This document shows positions 32,626 through 41,358 of a DNA stretch of 64,000 nucleotides, piece by piece. The stretch spans positions 124,001-188,000 of the forward strand of contig NZ_JOIU01000002.1 in assembly GCF_000720135.1 (NCBI RefSeq). The letters are read 5' to 3'. Source of the stretch: Streptomyces sp. NRRL S-1022. Its GTDB lineage: Bacteria; Actinomycetota; Actinomycetes; Streptomycetales; Streptomycetaceae. Both the position numbers and the translations under genes were made by a program. Position 1 is the stretch's first letter, and every line of letters starts with the position of its first letter. Under the pieces are notes generated by a model that was not told the DNA's origin, searched no databases, and saw only the letters and a program-made list of their open reading frames with translations.

Positions 32626-34869
32626 ATGGGGAACACAGAGGTGCGGGTGCGGGGGCTGGCCGCCCGCGCCGGCGGCTGGAGCGCCCGGCACCGCTGGGCG
32701 GCCGTCGGCATATGGGTGTTGTTCGTGGTCCTGGCGATGGGGCTCGGCTCCGCGGCGGGCCGGGTCGACGTGGACCAGAGCGACCAGCTCAAGGGCGAGA
32801 CCCACACCGCTGCGAAGATCATCGAGGACGCCGGCATCAAGGAGCCGGCCGGCGAGACCGTGCTGGTCCAGGGCAGGACCGGCGCCGTCAAGGCCACCGG
32901 CACCGAGTTCCGCGCGGCCGTCGCCGACGTCGTGAAGGCCGTCGAGGGCACCGGCGAGGTCACGGGCGTCACCTCGCCGTACGACACGCACACCGTCTCC
33001 CGCGACGGGCGCAGCGCGCTGGTCCAGTTCGACCTGCGCGGTGACGCGGAGACGGCCGCCGACCGGATCGAGCCGGTGCTGGACGCCGTCGCCGGGGTGC
33101 AGAAGGACCACGCGGGCCTGCGGATCGAGGAGATCGGCGGCGCCAGCATGCAGAAGCAGTACAAGGACGCCTTCGGGGACGACTTCCGGCAGGCCGAGTA
33201 CTCGGCGGTGCCGGTCGCCCTCGGCATCCTGCTGATCGCGTTCGGCGCGCTGGTGGCCGCGCTGCTGCCGGTGGCCCTCGCGATCACCGCGATCATGGCG
33301 ACGATGGGCCTGATGGGCCTGGTCAGCCACCTCCAGCCGATGAGCGACACCGCCAACTCCGTGATGCTGCTGGTTGGTATGGCCGTCGGCGTCGACTACT
33401 GCCTGTTCTACCTGCGTCGCGAGCGCGAGGAGCGGGCCGCCGGCCGGGACGCGGGCACCGCGCTGCGGATCGCCGCCGCCACCAGCGGCCGGGCGATTGT
33501 CGTCTCCGGGGTGACGGTGTGCGTGGCGATGGCGGGCATGCTGTTCACCGGGCTCGCCGAGTTCGAGGCGATGGGCCTGGCCTCGCTGATGGTCGTGGCG
33601 GTCGCCATGGCCGGCTCGGTCACCGTGCTGCCCGCGCTGCTGTCGCTGCTCGGCGAGCGGGTCGAGAAGGGGCGCATCCCGTTCCTGGGCCGCCGCCGGC
33701 GCACGGGAAGCGGGGACAGCCGGTTCTGGTCGGCCGTGCTGCGGGGTGTGCTGGCCAAGCCGCTCGTCTCGGTCGTCGTCGCGGCCGGCGCGCTGCTGGC
33801 GATCGCCGCGCCCGCGCTCGGCATGAAGACCCAGCAGCTCACCCTGGACCAGGAGTTCGGCGACTCGCTGCCCATGGTGCAGACGTACAACCACCTCAAC
33901 GAGGCCTTCCCGGGCGGCAGCGAGCCGGCCCAGGTCGTCGTCAAGGCCACGGACGTCAACGCCCCCGGCGTGCGGCGGGCGCTGGCCGACTTCCGCAGGC
34001 AGGCCATCGCCTCGGGCGCCTCGCGCGGCCCGGTCGAGGTCAAGCTGTACGACGCGCAGAACGTCGCCCTGGTCTCCGTGCCGCTGGTCGGCGGCTCCGA
34101 CATGGACCGGGCGACGAAGAGCCTGGAGAAGCTGCGCGACGAGGTGCGGCCCGCCACCCTCGGCAAGGCCGACGGCGTGCAGGCGCCGATCACCGGGCAG
34201 GTCGCGGGCAACCACGACTTCAACGACCAGCTGATGGGCTCCGTCGTCCCGGTCTTCGCGTTCGTGGTCGTCTTCGCCTTCCTGCTGATGCTGCTGTCGT
34301 TCCGTTCGCTGACGGTCGCGATCACGTCGATCGTGCTGAACCTGCTGTCGGTGGCCGCCGCGTACGGCATCCTCGTCGCCGTCTTCCAGCACGGCTGGGG
34401 TGCCTCGCTGGTGGGCGCGGAAGGGGTCGGCGCGATCGTCACCTGGCTGCCGCTGTTCCTCTTCGTGATCCTGTTCGGGCTGTCGATGGACTACCACGTC
34501 TTCGTGGTCTCCCGGATCCGCGAGGCGCGGATGCGCGGCCGTACGACGACGGACGCGATCCGGCACGGCGTGGTCACCACGGCCGGGGTCGTCACCAGCG
34601 CCGCCGTCATCATGGTCGCCGTCTTCGCCATCTTCGGCACGCTGTCCATGCAGTCCATGAAGCAGATGGGCGTGGGCCTGGCCGCGGCGGTCCTGATCGA
34701 CGCCACGGTCATCCGCGGGGTGCTGCTCCCGGCGGTGATGGCGCTGCTCGGCGAGCGCAACTGGTACCTGCCGAAGTGGCTGCACCGGCTGCCGGACCTC
34801 ACGCACGACGAGGCGCCCGAGCAGGCCGCGTCACCGGTGCCCGACCGGGGTGAACGGCTGACCGTCTGA
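32626..34869 (+). CDS. MMPL-family RND transporter
   Basis: A 747-residue MMPL/RND-type exporter with about twelve membrane spans in two halves, each opening with a large extracytoplasmic domain (about 45-195 and 400-535). The first half contains GMAVGVDYCLFYLRREREERAAG, the second LFGLSMDYHVFVVSRIREA: the paired GxxxDY sites that carry the proton-relay Asp. Homologues export lipids, siderophores or antibiotics. ATG 32626 was chosen for the following Arg-rich start and first span. It ends at a strong hairpin. Confidence 0.9.
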   Translation: MGNTEVRVRGLAARAGGWSARHRWAAVGIWVLFVVLAMGLGSAAGRVDVDQSDQLKGETHTAAKIIEDAGIKEPAGETVLVQGRTGAVKATGTEFRAAVADVVKAVEGTGEVTGVTSPYDTHTVSRDGRSALVQFDLRGDAETAADRIEPVLDAVAGVQKDHAGLRIEEIGGASMQKQYKDAFGDDFRQAEYSAVPVALGILLIAFGALVAALLPVALAITAIMATMGLMGLVSHLQPMSDTANSVMLLVGMAVGVDYCLFYLRREREERAAGRDAGTALRIAAATSGRAIVVSGVTVCVAMAGMLFTGLAEFEAMGLASLMVVAVAMAGSVTVLPALLSLLGERVEKGRIPFLGRRRRTGSGDSRFWSAVLRGVLAKPLVSVVVAAGALLAIAAPALGMKTQQLTLDQEFGDSLPMVQTYNHLNEAFPGGSEPAQVVVKATDVNAPGVRRALADFRRQAIASGASRGPVEVKLYDAQNVALVSVPLVGGSDMDRATKSLEKLRDEVRPATLGKADGVQAPITGQVAGNHDFNDQLMGSVVPVFAFVVVFAFLLMLLSFRSLTVAITSIVLNLLSVAAAYGILVAVFQHGWGASLVGAEGVGAIVTWLPLFLFVILFGLSMDYHVFVVSRIREARMRGRTTTDAIRHGVVTTAGVVTSAAVIMVAVFAIFGTLSMQSMKQMGVGLAAAVLIDATVIRGVLLPAVMALLGERNWYLPKWLHRLPDLTHDEAPEQAASPVPDRGERLTV

Positions 34870-34883
34870 TCCCGCCCGTCGCC

Positions 34884-34925
34884 GCAGGGCCCGCCGCTGC
34901 CCCCGTGGGGACCGGCGGGCCCTGC
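34884..34925. terminator. Bidirectional hairpin terminator
   Basis: GCAGGGCCCGCCG (34884-34896) pairs perfectly with 34913-34925, with an inner CCCC/GGGG pairing in the loop. It lies between the convergent MMPL and glycosyltransferase genes. Confidence 0.82.
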
Positions 34926-34953
34926 CGTGCTCCCGTCCGGTGGGAGCGGTCCT

Positions 34954-36168
34954 CTAGCGCGGGCCGCGGCCGGGCAGTTCGGCCTCGATGAGGTCGGCCG
35001 CCCGCCGGGTGCCGCCCTCCTGGGCCATCTCCGCCTGCACCGCCTTGAGCCGGCGGGCCACCTCCGGGTCGTCCACCAGGGCGAGCGCGGCCTCGCGGAG
35101 CCGGTCGGCGGTGGCCTCCTCGGCGGGCAGGTGCCGGGCGACGCCGAGTCCCTGGAGCATGCCGGCGTTGCCGAACTGGTCGGCGGCCTGCGGTACGGCG
35201 ATCATCGGTGTGGCGGTGGCGAGCCCTTCCTGGCTGCCGCCGGCGCCCGCGTGCGTGACGAACAGGTCGGCCTGCCGCAGGATCGACAGCTGCGGCACCC
35301 AGTCGTGCACTTCGACCTCCTCCGGTACGTCGCCCAGTTCGTCCCGGGTCACATGCCGGCCCACCTGGAGGACGACGTGCCAGCCGGGCAGGTCCGCGAA
35401 GGCGCGCACGCACTCCCGGTAGAAGGCGGGCTGCTTGGTGAAGGCCGATCCGAGGGAGACCAGCACGACCTTCTCCGCGTCCGCGGGGCGCCGCCAGTCG
35501 CCCTGCCCGGCGCGGTCGCCCTGGCAGGCGCCGACGAAGGTGTACACGCGTTCGTCGACCCGGTCGGCGTGCGGCTGGAGTGCCCTCGGGATGAGCACCA
35601 GGGAGCGGTCGGGGCGGCCGGCGAAGGAGTCCGGGTCCAGGGTGATCCCGTTCTCGGCCAGCCACGCCCCGAACCGGGCGTAGTAGGCACGTCCGCGCTC
35701 GGTCCGCCGCGGCTCCCGCCACATCGGCTCGCCGACCTCCTCCTCGTAGCCCTTCCAGGCGACGAGGTTCGGGGAGAGGGAGATCGCGGGGACGCCCCAG
35801 CGGTGGGCGAGGACGCGGGCCGGGTAGGAGGTGATGTCGTGCAGGACGAGGTCGGGGGTGTCGCCGGCGTAGGCCTCGGCGAGCTGCGGGAGCGCCTGGA
35901 TCGCGTCGTCCAGGAACGGCTCCACGTTGTCGAGCAGGGTGCTCCCCCAGGCCTCGGGGTCGGCGTCGGGTCCGGGCAGGGTGGAGGTGTAGGGCACGGG
36001 CCGGGCGCCGGTGTCGGCCACCTTGCCGGCGAAGGCCGGCGGGATGGCGTAGGTGACGCGGTGGCCGCGGGCGACGAGTTCACGGATCACCTCCATGCTG
36101 GGGTTCACGTGGCCGTGGGCGGCGATGGAGAACATGGCGATGTGGGCGGGCGGGATCGTTGCAGGCAT
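34954..36168 (-). CDS. Macrolide-inactivating-type UDP-glycosyltransferase (MGT/OleD family)
   Basis: A 404-residue GT-B glycosyltransferase of the MGT group, close to OleD, OleI and S. lividans Mgt, which glucosylate macrolides. The catalytic His is in [23 protein letters not shown] (14-36) with Asp in VLHDITSYP near 110. The donor-binding signature is [31 protein letters not shown] (about 311-341). It could confer intrinsic macrolide tolerance or act on other phenolics. A perfect operator-like palindrome stands just before its start. Confidence 0.9.
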   Translation of the reverse strand: MPATIPPAHIAMFSIAAHGHVNPSMEVIRELVARGHRVTYAIPPAFAGKVADTGARPVPYTSTLPGPDADPEAWGSTLLDNVEPFLDDAIQALPQLAEAYAGDTPDLVLHDITSYPARVLAHRWGVPAISLSPNLVAWKGYEEEVGEPMWREPRRTERGRAYYARFGAWLAENGITLDPDSFAGRPDRSLVLIPRALQPHADRVDERVYTFVGACQGDRAGQGDWRRPADAEKVVLVSLGSAFTKQPAFYRECVRAFADLPGWHVVLQVGRHVTRDELGDVPEEVEVHDWVPQLSILRQADLFVTHAGAGGSQEGLATATPMIAVPQAADQFGNAGMLQGLGVARHLPAEEATADRLREAALALVDDPEVARRLKAVQAEMAQEGGTRRAADLIEAELPGRGPR

Positions 36169-36184
36169 GACGTCGAGGCTAGGT

Positions 36185-36199
36185 GAGACGATACGTCTC
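36185..36199 (-). promoter_or_regulatory. TetR-like operator before glycosyltransferase
   Basis: GAGACG-ATA-CGTCTC is a perfect inverted repeat 17 bp upstream of the glycosyltransferase start. It would overlap the transcription start region and suggests drug-responsive repression by a TetR-family protein encoded elsewhere. Confidence 0.5.
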
Positions 36200-36245
36200 G
36201 TCTAACGCTTTTCGGTGCGCCGGGGACCGTCCCTGCGGTGACCGT

Positions 36246-37523
36246 TCAGCGCTGGTAGCGGGCCAGCACCAGGTTTCCGTCCCGTTCGAGGCGGTGGCGC
36301 AGCTCTTCGAGGCCGATCGCGCCGCTGTAGTACTCCTGGTAGGCCGGGGCGGCCACCTTGTCCTTCCATTCCGCGTAGCCGCGCACGGACTGGGCGGGTG
36401 CCGGGCGCAGCCGGGCCGCGAGGGCGGTGCCGGTGGCCCACCCGTACTTGGCGGTGTGCAGAGCCGGGTCCTTCAGTGCCCCGGTGCCGGTCGGCAGCAT
36501 CCAGTCGCCGAGGGCGAGGCGGACCATGTTGCGGGGCCGCAGCAGGAAGTCGATGAACGCGACCGCTTCCTTCTTGTGCGGGCAGTCGGCGGACACGGAC
36601 AGCGTCTGCGGGCTGACGCCCTGGGTGAGCCCGTCGGCGCCGGCCGGGGCCGGCAGCACCGTCCAGTGGAAGTCCGCGGGCGCCTGCTGCACGATCTGCT
36701 GGCGGTAGGAGAAGCCCAGCGGGACCATCGCGTACCGGCCGGCGAAGAAGCCGGGCAGGGTGTCCGAGCCGCCGCTGCCGAGCGTCGAGGCGGGCGCGCT
36801 GCGGTCGAGGACGACCTGGTCGCGGATGGTGCGCGGGACGACCGCGTCCCCGGCCGTGAAGCGCACGGTGACCCTGCCGTCCGCGCCCCGGTGGAAGAGC
36901 CGTCCGCCCGCCGACAGGGACAGGTTGAGCGTGGCGGAGACGGGTTCCCTCAGCGGCCAGGCCACGCCGTACCGCCCCGGCCCGCTCAGCCGCCTGGCGA
37001 CCTGCCGGAACTCCGCCCAGCTCCAGGGGTGTTGGGGTGTCGGTATGCGCACCCTCGCCGCGCGCAGCCGGTCGGCGTCGGCGATGAGCACCCGGGGCTC
37101 CTGGAGGAACGGCACGCCGTAGACACCGCGTCCGAAGGTGGCCGTCGCCCAGCCGGCGCGCGGGATGCCGGACCGCAGCCGGGCGGGCAGCAGGCCGGTC
37201 AGGTCGGCGAGATAGCCGCCGTAGGCGAAGTCGGCCAGGTCGTCGGAGGCGTCGTGGATGATGTCGGGTGCCTCGCCGCCCTCGAAGGAGGTGAGCAGCT
37301 GGTCGTGCACGCTGTCCCAGCTCCCCTGGACGTACTCGACCTTGACGTCGGAGTGGGTGGCGTTCCACTCCCGCACCAGCTCCTTGTTGGCGGCGACGGA
37401 CTCCTGCTGCCAGGCCAGTGACTGGAAGCGCAGGGTGACGGGGCCGCCGTCCGTGCGGTCGCCCGGGGAGCAGCCCGCGAGGAGCAGGAGGACGACGAGC
37501 GCGGTGGTGATCGCTCTGCGCAT
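36246..37523 (-). CDS. Sugar ABC transporter substrate-binding lipoprotein
   Basis: A 425-residue family 1 extracellular solute-binding lipoprotein. The signal peptide ends LLLLAGC with a lipobox at residues 15-18. The core has LRFQSLAWQQESVAANKELVREWNATHSDVKVEYVQG, the typical PDIIHDASDDLADFA and the QTLSVSADCPHKKEAVAFIDFLL segments of CUT1 binding proteins. Its ATG overlaps the preceding permease stop by one base (TGATG). Sugar specificity is unknown; no ATPase is encoded, so a shared MsiK-type ATPase would be needed, as usual in Streptomyces. Confidence 0.88.
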   Translation of the reverse strand: MRRAITTALVVLLLLAGCSPGDRTDGGPVTLRFQSLAWQQESVAANKELVREWNATHSDVKVEYVQGSWDSVHDQLLTSFEGGEAPDIIHDASDDLADFAYGGYLADLTGLLPARLRSGIPRAGWATATFGRGVYGVPFLQEPRVLIADADRLRAARVRIPTPQHPWSWAEFRQVARRLSGPGRYGVAWPLREPVSATLNLSLSAGGRLFHRGADGRVTVRFTAGDAVVPRTIRDQVVLDRSAPASTLGSGGSDTLPGFFAGRYAMVPLGFSYRQQIVQQAPADFHWTVLPAPAGADGLTQGVSPQTLSVSADCPHKKEAVAFIDFLLRPRNMVRLALGDWMLPTGTGALKDPALHTAKYGWATGTALAARLRPAPAQSVRGYAEWKDKVAAPAYQEYYSGAIGLEELRHRLERDGNLVLARYQR

Positions 37524-38419
37524 CAGCTCTTCACCGCCCCCGAGAGCAGGCCGCCCGTGATCCGCCGCTGGACGAGCGCGAAGACGGCCACGGAGGGCAG
37601 GGTGGCGAGGAACGCGGCGGCGGCCAGCGGGCCGAGGTCGGCCACGCCCTCAGCGCCGATGAAGTGGGTGAGGACGACCGGGAGGGTCTGCTTGCCGGGG
37701 CTCTTGAGCAGCACCAGCGCGAAGAAGAACTCGTTCCACGCGGTGACGAAGGCGAACAGGGCCGTCGCCGCGATGCCGGGGCCGAGCAGCGGCGCCGTCA
37801 CCGACACCAGCGTTCTCAGCCGCCCGGCCCCGTCGACGGCCGCCGCTTCCTCCAACTCGACTGGCACCGCCCGGACATGGCCGGTCAGCATCCACAGGGC
37901 GAACGGCAGCGCCCACACCACGTACACCAGTACCAGTCCGGCCAGGGAGTCGATCAGCCGCAGGTTCTTCAGTACCAGGAACAGCGGGATGATCACCAGC
38001 GCGAAGGGGAACGCCTGGCTGACCACCACCCACCCCGTGGCGGCCCGCGCCAGCCGGGTGCGGTGGCGGGCCATGACGTAGGCCGTCGGGGTGGCGATGA
38101 GTACGGCGACGGCGGCGGTGCAGGACGCCACCAGCAGCGAGTTGAGCGCGGCGTGCGCCAGCGGCTGCTCGGCGAAGGCCTGCCGGACGTTGGCCAGGGT
38201 CGGGTCGCGCGGGATCCAGGCCGGATGCAGGCTGCCCAGTTCCCGCGGGGACTTCAGCGCGGTGGACAGAAGCCACAGCAAGGGGAAGGCGAGGAACAGC
38301 AGGTAGCCCAGGAGGGCCGGGTAGCGTCCGGCGCGGGCGGCACGGCGGGTCCGGGAGATCCGGGGAGCACGGGAGGTCCGTGAGATCCGGGGGGTGTGGG
38401 TGGTCCGTGCGGCCCTCAT
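37523..38419 (-). CDS. Sugar ABC transporter permease (CUT1, MalG type)
   Basis: A 298-residue MalG-like permease with six spans. The EAA loop is PVELEEAAAVDGAGRLRTLVSVTAPLLGPG (about 185-214). An unusual Arg/Thr-rich N-terminus precedes the first span and is encoded by near-repeats (RISRTSRAPRISRTRRAARA). ATG 38419 overlaps the stop of the upstream permease in ATGA; a later in-frame start would drop the Arg repeat, so the exact start is open. Confidence 0.88.
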   Translation of the reverse strand: MRAARTTHTPRISRTSRAPRISRTRRAARAGRYPALLGYLLFLAFPLLWLLSTALKSPRELGSLHPAWIPRDPTLANVRQAFAEQPLAHAALNSLLVASCTAAVAVLIATPTAYVMARHRTRLARAATGWVVVSQAFPFALVIIPLFLVLKNLRLIDSLAGLVLVYVVWALPFALWMLTGHVRAVPVELEEAAAVDGAGRLRTLVSVTAPLLGPGIAATALFAFVTAWNEFFFALVLLKSPGKQTLPVVLTHFIGAEGVADLGPLAAAAFLATLPSVAVFALVQRRITGGLLSGAVKS

Positions 38420-39354
38420 GCGGTGTCACCGCCGCGCAGCCGGCCGGCCAGGAACACCGCGAGCAGGACCGAGACCACCGCTACGAGCACGCAGCCCATC
38501 GCCGCCGCGTAGCCGAACTGGCCGTAGCGGAAGGCCTCTTCGTACGCGAAGAGCATCGGCAGCCGGGTCCTGCCGCCGGGTCCGCCGCCCGTCAGCACGT
38601 AGACCAGGGCGAAGGAGTTGAGGTTCCAGATGAGGTTGAGCGCGGTGACGGCGAGGGCCACCGGCCGGAGTGCGGGCCAGGTGACGGCGCGGAAGCGGCG
38701 CCAGGCGCCCGCGCCGTCGACGGCCGCCGCCTCGTGGAGTTCGCGCGGGACGTTCTGCAGTCCGGCGAGCAGCGCGACCGTGGTCTGCGGCAGGCCCGCC
38801 CAGACACCGACGACGATCACCGCGGGCAGCGCGGTGGCCAGGCCGCTCAGCCAGTCCCGGCCGGCACCGAGACCGAGGTCACGCAGGGTCTCGTTGAGGA
38901 CACCGGCGTCCGGGCTGTAGACCAGCCGCCACATGATGCCGACGACGACCTCGGGCATCGCCCAGGGCACGATCGCGAGGGCGCGGGCCAGGCCGCGCAG
39001 GCGTAAGTCCTGGTTCAGCAGCAGGGCCAGGCCGAGCGCCAGCAGGAACTGCGGCACGGTCACGCCGGCCGCCCAGACCAGTCCGATCCGGAAGGACTCC
39101 CAGAAGAGGGTGTCGTGCAGCAGGTCCCGGAAGTTGAGGGCGCCGATCCACCGGGTGGCGGCCGTCCGGCCGGACTGGGCGTCGGTGAAGGCCAGCAGGG
39201 TGCCGTAGAGCAGCGGGCCGACGCTCAGCAGGAGGATCGGGAGGAGGGCGGGCAGGACCAGGAACCAGGAGCCGTGATCGGCGACCCGGCGGCCGGCCCG
39301 CCCGCGTGCCGGGGCCGGTGCCGGTGGTCTGCGTGCTTCGGCCACTGATGTCAC
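38416..39354 (-). CDS. Sugar ABC transporter permease (CUT1, MalF type)
   Basis: A 312-residue MalF-like permease, first gene of the three-gene sugar transporter operon. It has six spans; the EAA loop is PRELHEAAAVDGAGAWRRFRAVTWPALRP (about 205-233). The start is taken as GTG 39354 (VTSVAEARR); GTG 39345 is an alternative. No regulator or glycoside hydrolase accompanies the operon, so the substrate is not indicated. Divergent from the phosphotransferase at 39525. Confidence 0.88.
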   Translation of the reverse strand: MTSVAEARRPPAPAPARGRAGRRVADHGSWFLVLPALLPILLLSVGPLLYGTLLAFTDAQSGRTAATRWIGALNFRDLLHDTLFWESFRIGLVWAAGVTVPQFLLALGLALLLNQDLRLRGLARALAIVPWAMPEVVVGIMWRLVYSPDAGVLNETLRDLGLGAGRDWLSGLATALPAVIVVGVWAGLPQTTVALLAGLQNVPRELHEAAAVDGAGAWRRFRAVTWPALRPVALAVTALNLIWNLNSFALVYVLTGGGPGGRTRLPMLFAYEEAFRYGQFGYAAAMGCVLVAVVSVLLAVFLAGRLRGGDTA

Positions 39355-39524
39355 GGAACCAGCCCCTTTGCCTGCACGGTTGGCGTGTTCATGGTCGTGA
39401 AGGCCCGGCACCTCGTCAAGGGCCCGCGCCCGGTGGGCGACCTGTGCGAATGCGAGACTGGCCGGGGACGAGGACCGGGAGACCGGACGGGCACGGCACG
39501 GGAAGACGGCACGGAGGCACGAGG

Positions 39525-40388
39525 ATGGACGAGGCACGCGCACGGGACGTACTGGCGGCGGCGGGAGTGCTGCCGGGCCCGGCCCGGGACGCGCGGCTCC
39601 TGGCCCTCGGCGAGAACGCGGTGTTCGCGGCCGGTGACCTGGTGGTGAAGGTGGGCCGGGACGCGGAACTGCTGGCGCGGGCCGAGCGCGAGCTGGCCGT
39701 CGCCGGGTGGCTGGCCGGCACCGGCGTACCGGCGGTGCGGGCGGCCGAGCCGAAGCCGCTGCTGGTGGACGGCCACCCGGTGACCGTGTGGCACCGGCTG
39801 CCGGACCCCGTACGGCCCGCCGGGCCGCGGGACCTGGCCGGACTGCTGCGCAGGGTGCACGCACTCCCCTCTCCTCCCTTCGGTTTGCCGCCCCGCGACC
39901 TGCTGGGCGGTGTGGAACGCTGGCTGCGGCTCGCGGGCGACGCGGTCGATCCGGAGGACGCGGCCTATCTGCGGGCGCGGCGCGACGGCTTCGCGGCCCA
40001 GGCGGCGGCGCTGACGCCGCACCTGACACCGGGTCCGGTCCACGGCGACGCGCTGCCCCGCAATGTGCACGTGGGGCCGGACGGGCCGGTCCTGGTCGAC
40101 CTGGAGACCTTCTCCGCCGATCTGCGCGAGCACGACCTGGTGGTCATGGCCCTGTCCCGGGACCGCTACGGGCTGCCCGCCGAGGCGTACGACTCCTTCA
40201 CCGAGGCGTACGGCTGGGACGTGCGCGAGTGGGAGGGCTGTGCGGTGCTGCGGGGCGCCCGGGAGACGGCGAGCTGTGCCTGGGTGGCCCAGCACGCCCC
40301 GGGCAACCCGAAGGCGCTGGCCGAGTTCGAGCGCCGGGTGGCGTCGCTGCGGGACGGGGACGCGACGGTGCGGTGGTATCCCTTCTGA
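39525..40388 (+). CDS. Aminoglycoside-phosphotransferase-family kinase
   Basis: A 287-residue APH-fold small-molecule kinase. ATP-binding Lys is in AAGDLVVKVGRDAELLARAERE, the catalytic loop is VHGDALPRNVHV (H-G-D-x4-N, about 172-183), and the metal site is LVDLETFS. The motifs are intact, so it should be an active kinase, but the substrate (antibiotic, choline-like, sugar or other) is not evident. ATG 39525 follows ACGAGG. Nothing in the neighbourhood links it to resistance. Confidence 0.85.
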   Translation: MDEARARDVLAAAGVLPGPARDARLLALGENAVFAAGDLVVKVGRDAELLARAERELAVAGWLAGTGVPAVRAAEPKPLLVDGHPVTVWHRLPDPVRPAGPRDLAGLLRRVHALPSPPFGLPPRDLLGGVERWLRLAGDAVDPEDAAYLRARRDGFAAQAAALTPHLTPGPVHGDALPRNVHVGPDGPVLVDLETFSADLREHDLVVMALSRDRYGLPAEAYDSFTEAYGWDVREWEGCAVLRGARETASCAWVAQHAPGNPKALAEFERRVASLRDGDATVRWYPF

Positions 40389-40530
40389 GGGTGCCCGGCG
40401 CTGGCGGCTGCGCCGGCCGCCGCGCGCCCGCCGGCGTAAAACGGCCAGGGGATGACTTCCGGAGCAGGTCGGCTCCCGGGAAGCAGTGCCGGATCAGCCG
40501 CACCGTGACGCCGGCGTGACCCGAAGGCCG

Positions 40531-41256
40531 CTAGGCCGGCTGGCCCTCCGTCAGTTCCCGCAGCGGCCAGGTGCCGTCGACCACCGCGTCCGCCTCCCCC
40601 TTGCGGCGCAGGAACGCCTGGAAGTCGGCCGCCCAGTCCGCGTACCACTCGATCTGCCGCTGGTGCAGCTCGGCCGGGCCCAGGGACGCGACCTTCGGAT
40701 GGCGCTCGGCTATCGCGGAGGCGAGCCGCGCCGCGGCGAGGGCGTCGGCGGTGGCGTCGTGGGCCGCGCCGAGGACTATGCCGTACTCCGCGCAGACCGC
40801 CTCCAGGTTCCGTTTGCCGCGGCGGTAGCGGTCGACCCGGCGGTCGATGGTGTACGGGTCGATGACCGGGGCGGGGCGGACGCCGCCGAGCCGGTCGGCC
40901 AGCGAGGGCAGCTCGTACCGCCGCAGTTCGGCCGAGAGCAGGGTGAGGTCGAAGGCCGCGTTGTAGGCGACGACGGGGACGCCCGTCTTCCAGTAGGCGA
41001 CCAGGACGTCCGCGACGGCGTCGGCCACCCGGTCGGCCGGACGGCCCTCGGCCGCCGCGCGTTCGTTGCTGATGCCGTGGACGGCGACCGCGTCGGCCGG
41101 GATCTCCACGCCCGGATCGGCCAGCCATTCCCGGCGTCCCATGGGCTCGCCGGCCCTGACCTCGATCACGGCCGCCGTGACGATGCGCGCCGTACGCGGA
41201 TCGGTCCCGGTCGTCTCCAGGTCGAAGCCGATCAGCAGCTCCCGGTGCCAGCCCAT
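40531..41256 (-). CDS. 3'-5' exonuclease (DEDDh, DnaQ-like)
   Basis: A 241-residue DnaQ-superfamily exonuclease. ExoI is IGFDLETTGTD (residues 9-19), ExoII is in VVAYNAAFDLTLL (about 95-107), and ExoIII is AAHDATADALAAARL (about 164-178, the H-x4-D form). All four acidic ligands and the His are present. No BRCT or helicase domain is attached, so it may act in repair or RNA turnover. ATG 41256 follows AAGGGGGG; longer starts add unrelated residues. Confidence 0.9.
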   Translation of the reverse strand: MGWHRELLIGFDLETTGTDPRTARIVTAAVIEVRAGEPMGRREWLADPGVEIPADAVAVHGISNERAAAEGRPADRVADAVADVLVAYWKTGVPVVAYNAAFDLTLLSAELRRYELPSLADRLGGVRPAPVIDPYTIDRRVDRYRRGKRNLEAVCAEYGIVLGAAHDATADALAAARLASAIAERHPKVASLGPAELHQRQIEWYADWAADFQAFLRRKGEADAVVDGTWPLRELTEGQPA

Positions 41257-41358
41257 GGGCGGCCCCCCTTCTTGGTGGTGCTTTCCCCCAGTGGCTTCCA
41301 CCATCGCACGCGGCACTGACAATCCGAGGACCGCGTTCCGCTTGCCGCCACGGACAGT

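Noticed and set aside
32359..34806. 815-codon minus-strand ORF over MMPL gene
   Set aside because: His/Asp/Gln-rich shadow typical of antisense to hydrophobic coding sequence.
34954..36168. Part of an antibiotic gene cluster
   Set aside because: Flanking genes are a transporter and a sugar ABC operon, with no polyketide or sugar-nucleotide genes.
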